DNA from: Micromonospora sp. WMMD812
Lineage (GTDB): Bacteria > Actinomycetota > Actinomycetes > Mycobacteriales > Micromonosporaceae
DNA: 64,000 nucleotides
Reading direction: 5' to 3'
Assembly (NCBI RefSeq): GCF_027497215.1
Contig: NZ_CP114904.1
Span: 3,122,001-3,186,000, forward strand
A program made the translations under genes and the position numbers. Under the pieces are notes generated by a model that saw only the letters and a program-made list of their open reading frames with translations, searched no databases and was not told the origin of the DNA. Below are positions 18,601 to 26,964 of the stretch, piece after piece (the stretch's first letter is position 1; each line of letters opens with the position of its first letter).

Positions 18601-19271
18601 TCGCGCAGGTTGGCCTGGATGGCCGCGGCCCGCCGGGCCACCTCGGCCTGTCGGCCGAGCGGCTTGAGCTGGCGGCGCAGTTCGGTGGTGAGGTCGGTCA
18701 GCCGGTTCAGGTTGGTCTGCATCGCGTCGAGCTTGCGCAGCGCCTTTTCCTTGCGCTTGCGGTGCTTGAGGACGCCGGCGGCCTCCTCGATGAACGCGCG
18801 CCGGTCCTCCGGCTTGGCGTGCAGCATGCCGTCGAGCCGGCCCTGGCCGACGATGATGTGCATCTCCCGGCCGATGCCGGAGTCGGACAGGAGTTCCTGG
18901 ATGTCGAGCAGCCGGCAGGAGTTGCCGTTGATCTCGTACTCGCTCTCGCCGGAGCGGAACATCCGGCGGGTGATGGACACCTCGGTGTACTCGATGGGCA
19001 GCGCGCCGTCGGTGTTGTCGATCGTGAGCGTGACCTCGGCCCGGCCCAGCGGCGCCCGGCCCGCGGTGCCGGCGAAGATGACGTCCTCCATCTTGCCGCC
19101 GCGCAGCGCCTTGGCACCCTGCTCGCCCAGCACCCAGGCGATGGCGTCGACGACGTTGGACTTGCCGGAGCCGTTCGGGCCGACCACGCAGGTGATCCCC
19201 GGCTCCAGCTTCAGCGTCGTCGCGGAGGCGAAGGACTTGAAGCCCTTCACCGTCAGGCTCTTGAGATGCAC
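15657..19271 (-). CDS. smc: Chromosome segregation ATPase SMC
   Basis: SMC homodimers with ScpAB organise and segregate the chromosome. The 1204-residue protein has Walker A GPNGSGKSN (31-39), two long coiled coils rich in Ala/Arg/Glu, a central hinge near residues 500-640 (LLGSLSGLLTVAPGHEAALA onward), the ABC signature LSLLSGGERSLTAVAML and Walker B FYIMDEVEAALDD. Start MHLKSLTVKGFKSF is standard. scpA/scpB are not in the window. The HAD gene follows with a 1-nt overlap. Confidence 0.97.
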   Translation of the reverse strand: MHLKSLTVKGFKSFASATTLKLEPGITCVVGPNGSGKSNVVDAIAWVLGEQGAKALRGGKMEDVIFAGTAGRAPLGRAEVTLTIDNTDGALPIEYTEVSITRRMFRSGESEYEINGNSCRLLDIQELLSDSGIGREMHIIVGQGRLDGMLHAKPEDRRAFIEEAAGVLKHRKRKEKALRKLDAMQTNLNRLTDLTTELRRQLKPLGRQAEVARRAAAIQANLRDARLRLLADDLATLRATLDKEIADETALRDRREQVEAEHGEVQQRLGELEAALAEDAPLLAAAQDTWYKLSALQERFRSIEQLARERLRHLSATPDDERPGRDPAQLEAEAERVREQEEELRAALTDDQIRLAEAVEHRQELERQLAAAERELVAAAKAIADRREGLARLTGQVNSARARTTSAGEEIERLAVAHADALGRAEKAQADLDAVAAQSTEADRDNADLDARHDEAVAVQERAQAAVRSLSDAERAAEKDAATWKAREEALALGLRRKDGAGALLARAGEVPGLLGSLSGLLTVAPGHEAALAAALGGLADAVAVSGVDEAIEAMRLLKISDAGRAGLLVGSPAGPGMDGPTDALRPALPAGARWAPDLVECGEQLRPAVHRALRDVVLVDDLAVAAELVATNPELRAVTPEGDVVGAYAAAGGSAKAPSFIEVQAAVEEARANRIAAERTGGELREQLVEARAEVAAAKEAVQHAAAAKREAESHRNAAARRLAELGAAARSAKAETDRLGESRARAEAARERDLLALAELEERLRLAEETPVDAEPSTEDRDQLAAMAPQARQNEMEVRLAVRTAEERVSSIAGRADSLRRQATAERAARERAAARRAARTRGAAIARAVAGGAREALTRLTTSIATAEEHRDAVARERAAREAELQEVRGAAKRLGTELERLTSQVHRDEVARAEQRLRIEQLEAKAAEDFGLDVETLVAEYGPTQPVPPTQADVAAAERDGLPVPEPVRYERPVQEKRAAKAERELALLGKVNPLALEEFAALEERFKFLSEQLEDLKATRRDLLTVVKDVDDRILEVFASAFADTAREFEQVFTVLFPGGEGRLVLTDPDDLLTTGVEVEARPPGKKIKRLSLLSGGERSLTAVAMLVAIFRARPSPFYIMDEVEAALDDVNLGRLITLLAQLREKSQLIVITHQKRTMEVADALYGVTMRGGVTQVISQRLSRADEENERQGRGEENG

Positions 19272-19641
19272 TTCCCGATCCTCGTCCGGTGGCCGCCGTA
19301 CCGTCGCCGGCTGCGCGGACCTGGGTGAACCCGCAGACTAACCCGCGCCGCCCGCGTGCGCGCCACGCGACCCGCCTTCCGATCCCGCCGACGGTGCGGT
19401 TCCAGCCCGCTCGGGGCGGCCACGGAACGGTCATCGGTACGCCGCGGCAAAGGCGATCGCCGTTCACGCGACGGATCCGGAGCGCCGTTTTCCCGGAAAG
19501 TGTCGACGCAGTTCCGCACCGGATCACGGCAAGATCGAATAAATGGCGGCCGGAAAAAGTGTGGAGACAGAGCTGCGCGCCGGCACACAGTGTCGGCGCG
19601 CGTTTTCTGCGTGGTGCGATTCAGTTTTTCGACGTGGCGGG
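19272..19641. other. Gene-free interval upstream of smc
   Basis: A 370-nt stretch between the small coiled-coil gene and smc on the same strand. It should hold the smc promoter, but no clear -35/-10 pair stands out. The only marked structure is the hairpin at 19575-19601. Parts are less GC-rich than the surroundings (for example near 19535-19560 and 19605-19635). Confidence 0.5.
19575..19601 (-). terminator. Hairpin downstream of the small coiled-coil gene
   Basis: Perfect 8-bp stem GCGCGCCG / CGGCGCGC with an 11-nt loop, about 40 nt after the stop of the 64-residue gene on the minus strand. A T5 run follows about 20 nt further downstream. Probable terminator separating that gene from smc. 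Confidence 0.45.
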
Positions 19642-19836
19642 TCAGGTGAGCGCGGGCTCGGCGAGCCGGAGCAGATCGTCCGCCTCGCTCGCGGCCGCGG
19701 CGAGCCGATCATTTTCGGCACGCAGACGCGTGAGCTCGAACTCGAGTGCCTGAACCCTGGCACGCAGTCGGGTGACCTCGTCGAGCAGACGCCGGTCGGG
19801 CGCTGCACCTACGTGGCCGTAGAGGGCCTTCGCCAT
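19642..19836 (-). CDS. Small coiled-coil protein (64 aa), unknown function
   Basis: A 64-residue protein starting MAKALYGHVG and ending EPALT. The middle is a heptad-rich coiled coil (LLDEVTRLRARVQALEFELT, then RLRAENDRLAAA). The ATG at 19836 has a strong AAGGAG ribosome-binding site 6 nt upstream, and a plausible promoter lies about 110 nt upstream. Small proteins of this form occur in other actinobacteria as far as I recall, but I know no function. It stands alone between smc and the CAP-domain gene. Confidence 0.75.
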   Translation of the reverse strand: MAKALYGHVGAAPDRRLLDEVTRLRARVQALEFELTRLRAENDRLAAAASEADDLLRLAEPALT

Positions 19837-19947
19837 GTTGACTCCTTGATATGCGCTGCCGGAAAGCCGGCCAACGCGCGCCCACGTGTTCGCGACTGCC
19901 ATTCCAGCTGTATCTGGGCATGACCGGGCGCGACTGGCGACACCTAT

Positions 19948-19977
19948 ATATTGAGCCGCAAACCCCCCCTTCGTCAA
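19948..19977 (-). promoter_or_regulatory. Predicted promoter of the small coiled-coil gene
   Basis: On the minus strand: -35 TTGACG (19972-19977), 18-nt spacer, -10-like CAATAT (19948-19953), in a locally AT-rich patch. This implies a leader of about 100 nt before the ATG at 19836. Confidence 0.4.
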
Positions 19978-20043
19978 GTTCTCGCAGGCCGTAGATCATC
20001 TCTACGTCGGCCTGACCACTCGCCGGGGGGCTGCCACGCGGCA

Positions 20044-20119
20044 CGGACACGCTCTGTCCGGACGCCTTAACTGTACGCCTCCATTGCTGGGAAGTCCGCA
20101 CCGGGGCGTCCGACTTCCC
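20044..20119. promoter_or_regulatory. Two inverted repeats in the divergent control region
   Basis: CGGACA-N5-TGTCCG (20044-20060) and GGGAAGTC-N15-GACTTCCC (20089-20119) lie between the divergent small coiled-coil gene and the CAP-domain gene. They may be operators or transcript hairpins. The remaining part of the 370-nt interval 19837-20206 shows no gene. Confidence 0.35.
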
Positions 20120-20206
20120 CTTAACTCTTTCTTAGCCACGTTGCCGCAGGTCGCGAGGCACCCGTAGCGTCACCCCGGCCCGTAACCGACCCCTGGAGGC
20201 CAAGGC

Positions 20207-21712
20207 GTGTACGGCTGGACCGACCCGAACGAACCGGATGGCGCCGCCCGGCGTCCGGAGCCGCCGATGGGCGACCCGGCCTGGCTGACCGACCGCCCGG
20301 AGCCACGGTCGGCCTACCTGTTCGGTGACGACCCCGAGCAGCCGGCCGACGACGCGCGCCGCGAACGGCCGGCCGAAGCATGGCGCGAGCAGCCGACCGG
20401 CCGCTGGTCCGCCGAGCCGACGCCGCGGGACGAGCAACCGACCGGCAGCTGGCACCGGGACCTCCCCACCGGTGACTGGCGGGACGAGTCGACCACGCAC
20501 TGGTCCGCCGAGCGGACCGGGCGGTGGGCGGCGGACCAGTCCACCGGTCGGCCGTACGGTCCAGCCGCCGGGGACGGCGCCGCAGAGCCGTCCACCGGCG
20601 GCTGGACCGCCCAGACGACCGGCGACTGGGCCACCGGGTCCACCGCGGCCGGCCCGGCCTACGGCGACCGGCCGGCCGACCGGTACGCCGGCCCGGCGAC
20701 CGGCGCCTGGGCGGCGTACCACGACACCGACCCGGCGACCGGGACCTGGTCGGCGCACGGCGAGCGAGACACCGCGGCGACCGACACCTGGCCGGCGTAC
20801 CGCGCCGGGAACGCCGCGCCCGCGACCGACGGGTGGGCGGCGTACGGCGACCGGGACGGCGGTCCGGTGCCCGGCGGGTGGCCGGCGGACGACGCCACCG
20901 CCCCGATCTCGCCGGCCGCGGGGCGCGACGCCGACGGCGGGCAGGGCGACGCCGAGGGGCGCCACCGCTCCCGTCGCCGGTTCCCTCGGCCACTGGTCAT
21001 CGGCGGCGCCGCCGCGGCGGCCACCCTCGTCGTGAGCCTCGGCGTCGGCGCGCTCGCCATGCCCGGCGGCGACACGGCTGACCCGTCCGCCGTCGACGAC
21101 ACCGTTGCCGCCGGTCCCGCGCTGCCGACCGACGAGACCTTCCCCGGCGACGCGCTGGCCGCTCCCTCCGCGACCGCCTCGCCCACCACCGCGCGCCCCA
21201 CGCCGTCGGCGAGCCGGACCAGCCGACCCACCCCGGCGCCGTCCCGGACCACCGCGCCGTCGCGGCGCAACGTCGACCGGAGCAGCGCGCCGAGCGCCGG
21301 CGGCACCACGACCGCGCCGAGCGGCACCGTCAGCGCCCAGGCGCGCGAGGTGGTCGACCTGGTCAACGCCGAGCGGGCCAAGGCCGGCTGCAAGGCACTG
21401 ACCATCGACGACAAGCTGATGACCGCGGCCCAGCGGCACAGCCAGGACCAGGCCGACCACCGGAACATGTCGCACACCGGCAGCGACGGCAGCAACGCCG
21501 GGACCCGGATCGAGCGGGTGGGCTACCAGTGGCGCACCTACGGCGAGAACGTGGCCTGGAACCAGAAGACCCCGGCCGCGGTGATGGACGCCTGGATGAA
21601 CAGCTCCGGGCACCGGGCCAACATCCTGAACTGCGCGTTCACCGAGATCGGGGTGGGCATCGCGAGCAGCAACGGACCGTACTGGACCCAGGTCTTCGCC
21701 GCGCCGCGCTGA
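20207..21712 (+). CDS. CAP-domain membrane protein with N-terminal Trp repeats
   Basis: A 501-residue protein in four parts. Residues 1-250 are disordered and acidic with about twelve degenerate T-G-x-W units (Trp at 67, 82, 91, 99, 107, 133, 141, 168, 181, 195, 210, 225). A basic stretch RHRSRRRFPRP precedes one membrane helix (about 263-285). A Ser/Thr/Pro-rich linker (about 300-375) leads to a C-terminal CAP/SCP domain (about 378-501) with AQRHSQDQADHRNMSHTG, GENVAW and SGHRANILN motifs. The topology predicts a cytoplasmic repeat region and an extracellular CAP domain. Function unknown. Confidence 0.88.
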   Translation: MYGWTDPNEPDGAARRPEPPMGDPAWLTDRPEPRSAYLFGDDPEQPADDARRERPAEAWREQPTGRWSAEPTPRDEQPTGSWHRDLPTGDWRDESTTHWSAERTGRWAADQSTGRPYGPAAGDGAAEPSTGGWTAQTTGDWATGSTAAGPAYGDRPADRYAGPATGAWAAYHDTDPATGTWSAHGERDTAATDTWPAYRAGNAAPATDGWAAYGDRDGGPVPGGWPADDATAPISPAAGRDADGGQGDAEGRHRSRRRFPRPLVIGGAAAAATLVVSLGVGALAMPGGDTADPSAVDDTVAAGPALPTDETFPGDALAAPSATASPTTARPTPSASRTSRPTPAPSRTTAPSRRNVDRSSAPSAGGTTTAPSGTVSAQAREVVDLVNAERAKAGCKALTIDDKLMTAAQRHSQDQADHRNMSHTGSDGSNAGTRIERVGYQWRTYGENVAWNQKTPAAVMDAWMNSSGHRANILNCAFTEIGVGIASSNGPYWTQVFAAPR

Positions 21713-21824
21713 CCGGGCGAGTCGTCGGCGGCACCGCACTCGTTTCCCCGGGTGAGGTGCGCCGACGTGGGGGCGGCGTACCGGTGGGGACGGCGGGACG
21801 CCGTCCGGGACCCGGGAGCTGCCG

Positions 21825-22667
21825 ATGCGGATCCGGCTGCGCGAACGCGCCGCCCGGTGCCGGCTGCGCCGGGCGGTGTCCGCGGCCGCCGTGCTGCTCC
21901 TGCTGATTCCGGCGTACGGGTGCCGGATGGAGATCACCCCGCCCGGGGCGCCGACCCCGTGGCCGTCCGAGTCGGCCCGCCGCTGGCAGTGGCAGTGGCA
22001 GCTCAGCGGCCGGCTCGACCCGGGCGTGGACGCGGACGTGTTCCTGCTGGACCCCGTCCGCACCACGACCGCGGAGACCGCCGAGCTGCGGTCACGCGAC
22101 CGGCGCCTGGCCTGCCAGGTGCACGTCGGCTCCGTGCTGGCGACCGACCCGGACGCGAGCCGCCTGCCGGACCCGGTGCGCGGCGCGGCCGGCCACCGGC
22201 CGCAGAGCCGCTGGCTGGACGTCCGGCAGTGGGACACGCTCGAGCCGGTGCTGGCCGACCGGTTCCGGCTCTGTCGGGGCAAGGGGTTCGGCGCGGTGGC
22301 GCTGGCCGACGCGGACGGCTACCTGTACCGATCCGGCTTTCCGCTCGACTTCGACGACCAACTGGTCTTCAACCGCCGGCTGGCCACGCTTGCGCGGTCG
22401 CTGGACCTCTCCCCCGGGCTGATGAACGACGTGCCGCAGCTCGCGGCGCTGGCCCCGGACTTCGACTTCGCGGTCAACGAGGAGTGCGTCCGGCTCGGCC
22501 AGTGCGCCAAGCTGCTGCCCTTCATCGAGGCCGGCAAGCCCGTCTTCCACGTCGAGTACACCGGCTCGACCGCCGACTTCTGCGTCACGACGGTGGGCTA
22601 CGGCTTCGCCTCGATCCGCAAGGAGCGTGCGCTCGACGCCGGGCGGGTCTCCTGCCCGCTGCCCTGA
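21825..22667 (+). CDS. GH114-like secreted protein, possibly inactive
   Basis: A 280-residue protein related to glycoside hydrolase family 114 (endo-alpha-1,4-polygalactosaminidase). Recognisable family blocks are SRWLDVRQWDTLEPVLADRF, GLMNDVPQLAALAPDFDFAV, NEECVRLGQCAKLLPFIEAG and FHVEYTG. A hydrophobic N-terminus ends in IPAYGC33, so it is probably a lipoprotein. The family segment GVEPDNVDGY reads AVALADADGY here (157-166), losing conserved acidic residues, while NE (218-219) is kept. A GGGAG ribosome-binding site precedes the ATG. Confidence 0.75.
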   Translation: MRIRLRERAARCRLRRAVSAAAVLLLLIPAYGCRMEITPPGAPTPWPSESARRWQWQWQLSGRLDPGVDADVFLLDPVRTTTAETAELRSRDRRLACQVHVGSVLATDPDASRLPDPVRGAAGHRPQSRWLDVRQWDTLEPVLADRFRLCRGKGFGAVALADADGYLYRSGFPLDFDDQLVFNRRLATLARSLDLSPGLMNDVPQLAALAPDFDFAVNEECVRLGQCAKLLPFIEAGKPVFHVEYTGSTADFCVTTVGYGFASIRKERALDAGRVSCPLP

Positions 22668-22720
22668 CCGGGACGCCCGGACCGTCAGGCGGGGCCGGAC
22701 CTCAGGGGGTCGGACCGTCA

Positions 22721-22757
22721 GGCGGGGTCGGACCGCCTGGTGCGGCCCGACCCCGCC
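22721..22757. terminator. Bidirectional terminator between convergent genes
   Basis: Perfect 11-bp stem GGCGGGGTCGG / CCGACCCCGCC with an inner CCGC/GCGG stem in the 15-nt loop. It sits between the ends of the GH114-like gene (+) and the MMPL gene (-). A 23-nt motif beginning CGGACCGTCAGGCGGGG occurs twice in direct orientation (22678-22700 and 22711-22733) and overlaps the left arm. Confidence 0.7.
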
Positions 22758-22764
22758 GAGTGGG

Positions 22765-24981
22765 TCAGCGGACGCCGACCAACTCCGGCGTGGGCGCCGG
22801 CGGGTCGGTCGGCGTGGGCGAGGACCGGCCGCGCAGGAAGCGCGGGGCCCACCAGTTCGCCTCGCCGAGCATGGTCATCAGAGCCGGCAGCACCACCGCG
22901 CGGATGATCGTGGCGTCCAGCAGGATCGCCGCCGCGAGGCCGATGCCGAGCTGCTTCATGTCGATCGTGCTGAGCGTCCCGAAGATCGCGAAGACGCCGA
23001 CCATCACGATCGCCGCGCTGGTCACCACGCCGGCCGACGAGGTGATGCCGTATGCCACCGCGTCCCGGTTGGACATCCCGGCGCGGATTCCCTCGCGGAT
23101 CCGGCTGACCACGAAGACGTGGTAGTCCATCGAGAGGCCGAAGAGCACCACGAACAGGAACAGCGGCAGCCAGGAGACGATCGCGCCCATCGAGGTGAAG
23201 CCGAGCAGGTCGTCCGCCCAGCCGCCCTGGAAGACCAGCACCAGCAGCCCGTACGCGGCGCCCGCCGAGAGCAGGTTCAGCACGATCGAGCTGATCGCCA
23301 CCACCACCGACCGGAAGGTCAGCGTCATCACCAGGAACGTGAGCACCAGCACGAAGCCCATCACCAGCGGGAGCTTGTCCCGGACGTGAGCCGCGTAGTC
23401 CTCGCTGGCGGCGACGCCGCCGCCGACCGCGTACTCGATGCCGGGGATCCCGCGTAGCTCGGCCGGGGCCAGGTCGTCGCGGAGCCGGTGCAGCGAGTCG
23501 ACCGCCTTGTCCTCACGGCTCGCGTACGGGGTCGCCACCTCCAGCACCGACACCCGCCGGTCGTCCGAGACCTGGATCTTCGGGCCGTCCGCCTCGACCG
23601 GCGCGAAGAGCGGGTCGCCGCCGGCACGGCCGGCCAGATCGGTCAGCGCGGCCCGCACCCGGTCGGCCTCGGCCGCCGGCGCCCGCACCGCCACGGTGTG
23701 GCTGGTGCCGTTGCTGGGGAAGGCGGCGGTCAGCCGGTCGTACGCCTGCATCGCCGGCGTGCTGCGGGGCAGGTCCTCCATGCCGGGGAACTTCAGCTTC
23801 ATGCCGAGCGCCGGCGCCGCGAGGGCGAGCAGCAGCCCGACCGAGATCACCAGCGTCGCCACCGGCGCCCGCAGCGCGGGCCGGAGCACGGCCGGCCAGA
23901 ACCGCGGCGCCGCCTCCCCGTGCCGCCCGGTACGCGGCGCGGTCAACCGCCACAGCAGTGGCACCCGGGGCCGGTCGACCCAGCGGCCGAGCTTCGCCAG
24001 CAGCGCCGGCAGCACGGTCAGCGAGCCGACCACCGCGACCGCGACCACCAGGATCGAGCCCACCGCGAGGGAGGAGAAGACCGCGTCGCCGGCGAGCAGC
24101 AGGCCGGCCATCGAGATGATCACGGCGAAGCCGGAGACCACGACGGCGTGGCCGGAGGTCTCCGCGGCGATCTCCACGGCGTCCAGGCCGGAGCGTCCCT
24201 TGGCCCGCTCCTCGCGTTCCCGGCGCACATAGAAGAGCGAGTAGTCCACGCCCACCGCCATGCCGATCAACAGGATGACGCTGGCCGTGACGTCGGTCGC
24301 CGGTACCAGGTGCGAGGCCAGAGTGGAGAGTCCCATCGCGGCGGCCACCGAGGAGAGCGCCAGCAGCACCGGCACGCCCGCCGCGATCAGCGCGCCGAAC
24401 GCGATGATCAGGATGGCCAGGGTCACCGGCAGGCTGAGCAGCTCGGCCCGCTGGAAGTCCTTGCCGAGGGTGTCGTCCAGCGCCTTGTTGATCGACGGCC
24501 CGCCGACCTGCTCGACCCGCAGCTGCGGGTGGGCGTCCTGCACGCCGGCCGTCGCGTCCCGCAGCGGCTGCAGCCGGTCCGAGGCGGTCTCCGGGTCGCC
24601 GGACATCGTGATCGGCAGCAGCAGGGCCAAGCCGTCCCGCGCCGGCACCGGCTGCCCCACCTCGGCCACGCCGGTCACCGACCGCATCCGGGCCGCCGCG
24701 TCGTCGGCCGCCGCCTTCGCCGCCGCCTGATCCAGAGCACCGGCCCGCGGCGTGATCAGGATGTTCTCCACCGCCGGCTCGTGGAAGTCACCCGCCTCCA
24801 CGATCACCCCGGCCCGGCCCGACTCACCGATCGCCTGGTCGGAGTCGCTGGCCTCGTTGAGGCCGGCGGCGTTGCCCCCCACGAAGCCGACCGCCACGAA
24901 CACCACCCACAGCGCGATGGCACGCCACGGATGTTCGGCGCTCCAGCGCGCCAACCGGACCGTCACCGGTCTCGCCCCCAT
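22765..24981 (-). CDS. MMPL-family RND transporter
   Basis: A 738-residue exporter with two repeats of one helix, a large extracytoplasmic loop and a bundle of helices. Marks include HPWRAIALWVVFVAVGFVGG at the N-terminus, GMAVGVDYSLFYVRRERE in the first repeat and FGLSMDYHVFVVSRIREG in the second, both with the proton-relay Asp-Tyr. It resembles mycobacterial MmpL/ActII-3-like lipid or drug exporters. It stands alone, with a possible operator at 25000-25027. Confidence 0.9.
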   Translation of the reverse strand: MGARPVTVRLARWSAEHPWRAIALWVVFVAVGFVGGNAAGLNEASDSDQAIGESGRAGVIVEAGDFHEPAVENILITPRAGALDQAAAKAAADDAAARMRSVTGVAEVGQPVPARDGLALLLPITMSGDPETASDRLQPLRDATAGVQDAHPQLRVEQVGGPSINKALDDTLGKDFQRAELLSLPVTLAILIIAFGALIAAGVPVLLALSSVAAAMGLSTLASHLVPATDVTASVILLIGMAVGVDYSLFYVRREREERAKGRSGLDAVEIAAETSGHAVVVSGFAVIISMAGLLLAGDAVFSSLAVGSILVVAVAVVGSLTVLPALLAKLGRWVDRPRVPLLWRLTAPRTGRHGEAAPRFWPAVLRPALRAPVATLVISVGLLLALAAPALGMKLKFPGMEDLPRSTPAMQAYDRLTAAFPSNGTSHTVAVRAPAAEADRVRAALTDLAGRAGGDPLFAPVEADGPKIQVSDDRRVSVLEVATPYASREDKAVDSLHRLRDDLAPAELRGIPGIEYAVGGGVAASEDYAAHVRDKLPLVMGFVLVLTFLVMTLTFRSVVVAISSIVLNLLSAGAAYGLLVLVFQGGWADDLLGFTSMGAIVSWLPLFLFVVLFGLSMDYHVFVVSRIREGIRAGMSNRDAVAYGITSSAGVVTSAAIVMVGVFAIFGTLSTIDMKQLGIGLAAAILLDATIIRAVVLPALMTMLGEANWWAPRFLRGRSSPTPTDPPAPTPELVGVR

Positions 24982-24999
24982 TTGCTGGTCCCCCTGTCA

Positions 25000-25040
25000 C
25001 GTCAGCCCTCTGCCAACGGTGCTGACGCTAGGGGCGTGAC
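25000..25040. promoter_or_regulatory. Possible operator upstream of the MMPL gene
   Basis: CGTCAGC (25000-25006) and GCTGACG (25021-25027) form an inverted repeat, with GTCACG / CGTGAC pairing outside it, 20-60 nt upstream of the MMPL start. The 236-nt gap to mutM shows no gene. The position suits a repressor site, but no regulator gene is adjacent. Confidence 0.35.
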
Positions 25041-25217
25041 GAGGCGGGGACATCCGGGTGCGGCCCCGGCCCGTCCCCGGTATCCACCCCGGAGGGTCGA
25101 ACGGCCGGCCGGCATGGGCAAAGCGGGGTGGGACCCGCCGAAGGGCGCGGTTCCCGGGGGCGCGTCCCGGAACGGCCCGGGGCGACGCGCCGCGCGCGTC
25201 CCCGAGCCGGCTCAGGG

Positions 25218-26075
25218 TCATCCCCTCCGGGCACTCCGGGGCCGGGGCTGGCAGCGCGGGCAGCTGTACGACGACCGGTTCATGAACGGCTCGCGGCGGA
25301 TCGGCGTGCCGCAGCGTCGGCAGGGCTCGTCCTCCCGGCCGTACACGTTCAGCGACCGGTCGAAGTAGCCGCTCTCGCCGTTGACGTTGACGTAGAGGGC
25401 GTCGAAGCTGGTGCCGCCCTCCTTGATCGCCTCGCCCAGCACGTCACGGACGTGCCCGAGCAGCCGCTGCGCGGCCGGACCGGTCAGCGCGTCGGTGGGC
25501 CGCGCCCCGTGCAAGCCCGCCCGCCAGAGCGCCTCGTCGGCGTAGATGTTGCCCACCCCGGAGATCAGGGTCTGGTCCAGCAGCGCCCGCTTCACCTCGG
25601 TACGCCGGCGACGCAGCGCGGTCACGAACCCGGCGTCGGAGAACTGGGGGTCCATCGGGTCCCGAGCGATGTGCGCGATCTCCGCCGGCAGCTCGGCCCC
25701 GCCCTCGCTGACCGCGAGCCCGCCGAACGTGCGCTGGTCGACGAAGCGCAGCTCCGGGCCGTCGTCCGCGAAGCGGAACCGGATCCGCAGGTGCGTCTCG
25801 TCGGGCGCGTCGGCCGGTTGCAGCAGGAGCTGGCCGGACATGCCGAGGTGTCCGACCACGGCGTCACCGCTGTCCAGCGGCAGCCAGAGGTACTTGCCGC
25901 GGCGGCGTACGTCGAGCACCGTCCGGCCGGCGAGCACGTCGGCGAAGTGCTCGCCGCCGGGCGTGTGCCGGCGGACGGCCCTCGGGTGGCGCACCTCGAC
26001 GGAGTCGATCCGCCGCCCGATCACCCACTGGGCCAGGCCCTGCCGGACGGTCTCGACCTCGGGCAGCTCAGGCAC
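25218..26075 (-). CDS. mutM: Formamidopyrimidine-DNA glycosylase MutM/Fpg
   Basis: Removes oxidised purines such as 8-oxoguanine. The GTG at 26075 gives the required N-terminus (M)[10 protein letters not shown], in which Pro2 is the nucleophile after Met removal and Glu3 is catalytic; this decides the start. Lys in RRRGKYLWL and the H2TH region ([15 protein letters not shown]) are present. The zinc finger CRRC...CPRC is intact. The start overlaps the rnc stop by 8 nt, making rnc-mutM coupled as in mycobacteria. Confidence 0.96.
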   Translation of the reverse strand: MPELPEVETVRQGLAQWVIGRRIDSVEVRHPRAVRRHTPGGEHFADVLAGRTVLDVRRRGKYLWLPLDSGDAVVGHLGMSGQLLLQPADAPDETHLRIRFRFADDGPELRFVDQRTFGGLAVSEGGAELPAEIAHIARDPMDPQFSDAGFVTALRRRRTEVKRALLDQTLISGVGNIYADEALWRAGLHGARPTDALTGPAAQRLLGHVRDVLGEAIKEGGTSFDALYVNVNGESGYFDRSLNVYGREDEPCRRCGTPIRREPFMNRSSYSCPRCQPRPRSARRG

Positions 26076-26964
26076 GCGCCGGCCCCGCATCCCCCGCCGC
26101 TTCCGCGTCGGGGTCACCGGCGTCACCCGGAGCGCCGTCCGGGACGCCGGCATCGCTCGATCCCGCGCCGGCGGGGCCGGCGCCGTTGCCGTTGCCGCTG
26201 GCGGCGCCGGGGCGGGCCGCGCTCGCGCCGCCGTCCCCCTCGTCGGCCCGTTCGGCCTGCTCGGTGAGGGTTCGCCAGGCCGCCTCGGCGGCCCGCTGCT
26301 CGGCCTCCTTCTTGCTCCGCCCCTCGGCGCCGCCGTAGCGGTTGCCGGCGACCACCACCCAGGCGGTGAAGGTCTTCAGGTGGTCGGGGCCGGTGCCCTC
26401 GATCCGGTACTCGGGCACACCCAGCCCGAGCGCCGCGGTCAACTCCTGAAGGCTGGTCTTCCAGTCCAGCGCGGCGCCCCGGCCCGCCGACTCCGCCATC
26501 AGCGGGTCGAAGAGCCGGTGGATGACGATGGCGGCGGTGTCCAGGCCGTACTGGAGGTAGATCGCCCCGAGCAGCGCCTCCAACGTGTCGGCGAGGATGC
26601 TCGCCTTGTCCCGGCCGCCGGTGGTCTCCTCGCCCTTGCCGAGCAGCAGGTAGGCGCCGAGCCCGTCCGGGCCGAGGCCGCGGGCCACGTCGGCCAGGGC
26701 GCGCATGTTGACCACGCTGGCCCGCAGCTTGGCCAGCTGCCCCTCGGGCAGGTCCGGGTGGTTGTGGAACAGCGCCGTGGTGATCACCACGCCGAGCACG
26801 GAGTCCCCGAGGAACTCCAGCCGCTCGTTGGTGGGCAGGCCGCCGTTCTCGTACGCGTACGAGCGGTGGGTCAGCGCGCGCTCCAGCAGCTCCGGGTCGA
26901 GCGTCACGCCGAACGCGGCTTCGAGGTGACCGACGGACGTCCGCCGCCGCTTGTCGTTGCTCAT
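26068..26964 (-). CDS. rnc: Ribonuclease III
   Basis: Double-strand-specific RNase for rRNA and mRNA processing. The 298-residue protein has the signature [13 protein letters not shown], the second acidic site [12 protein letters not shown] and a C-terminal dsRNA-binding domain ([13 protein letters not shown] through [13 protein letters not shown]). A further 60-residue Gly/Ala/Asp/Pro tail is low-complexity and outside the family core. It overlaps plsX by 4 nt. Confidence 0.95.
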   Translation of the reverse strand: MSNDKRRRTSVGHLEAAFGVTLDPELLERALTHRSYAYENGGLPTNERLEFLGDSVLGVVITTALFHNHPDLPEGQLAKLRASVVNMRALADVARGLGPDGLGAYLLLGKGEETTGGRDKASILADTLEALLGAIYLQYGLDTAAIVIHRLFDPLMAESAGRGAALDWKTSLQELTAALGLGVPEYRIEGTGPDHLKTFTAWVVVAGNRYGGAEGRSKKEAEQRAAEAAWRTLTEQAERADEGDGGASAARPGAASGNGNGAGPAGAGSSDAGVPDGAPGDAGDPDAEAAGDAGPARA

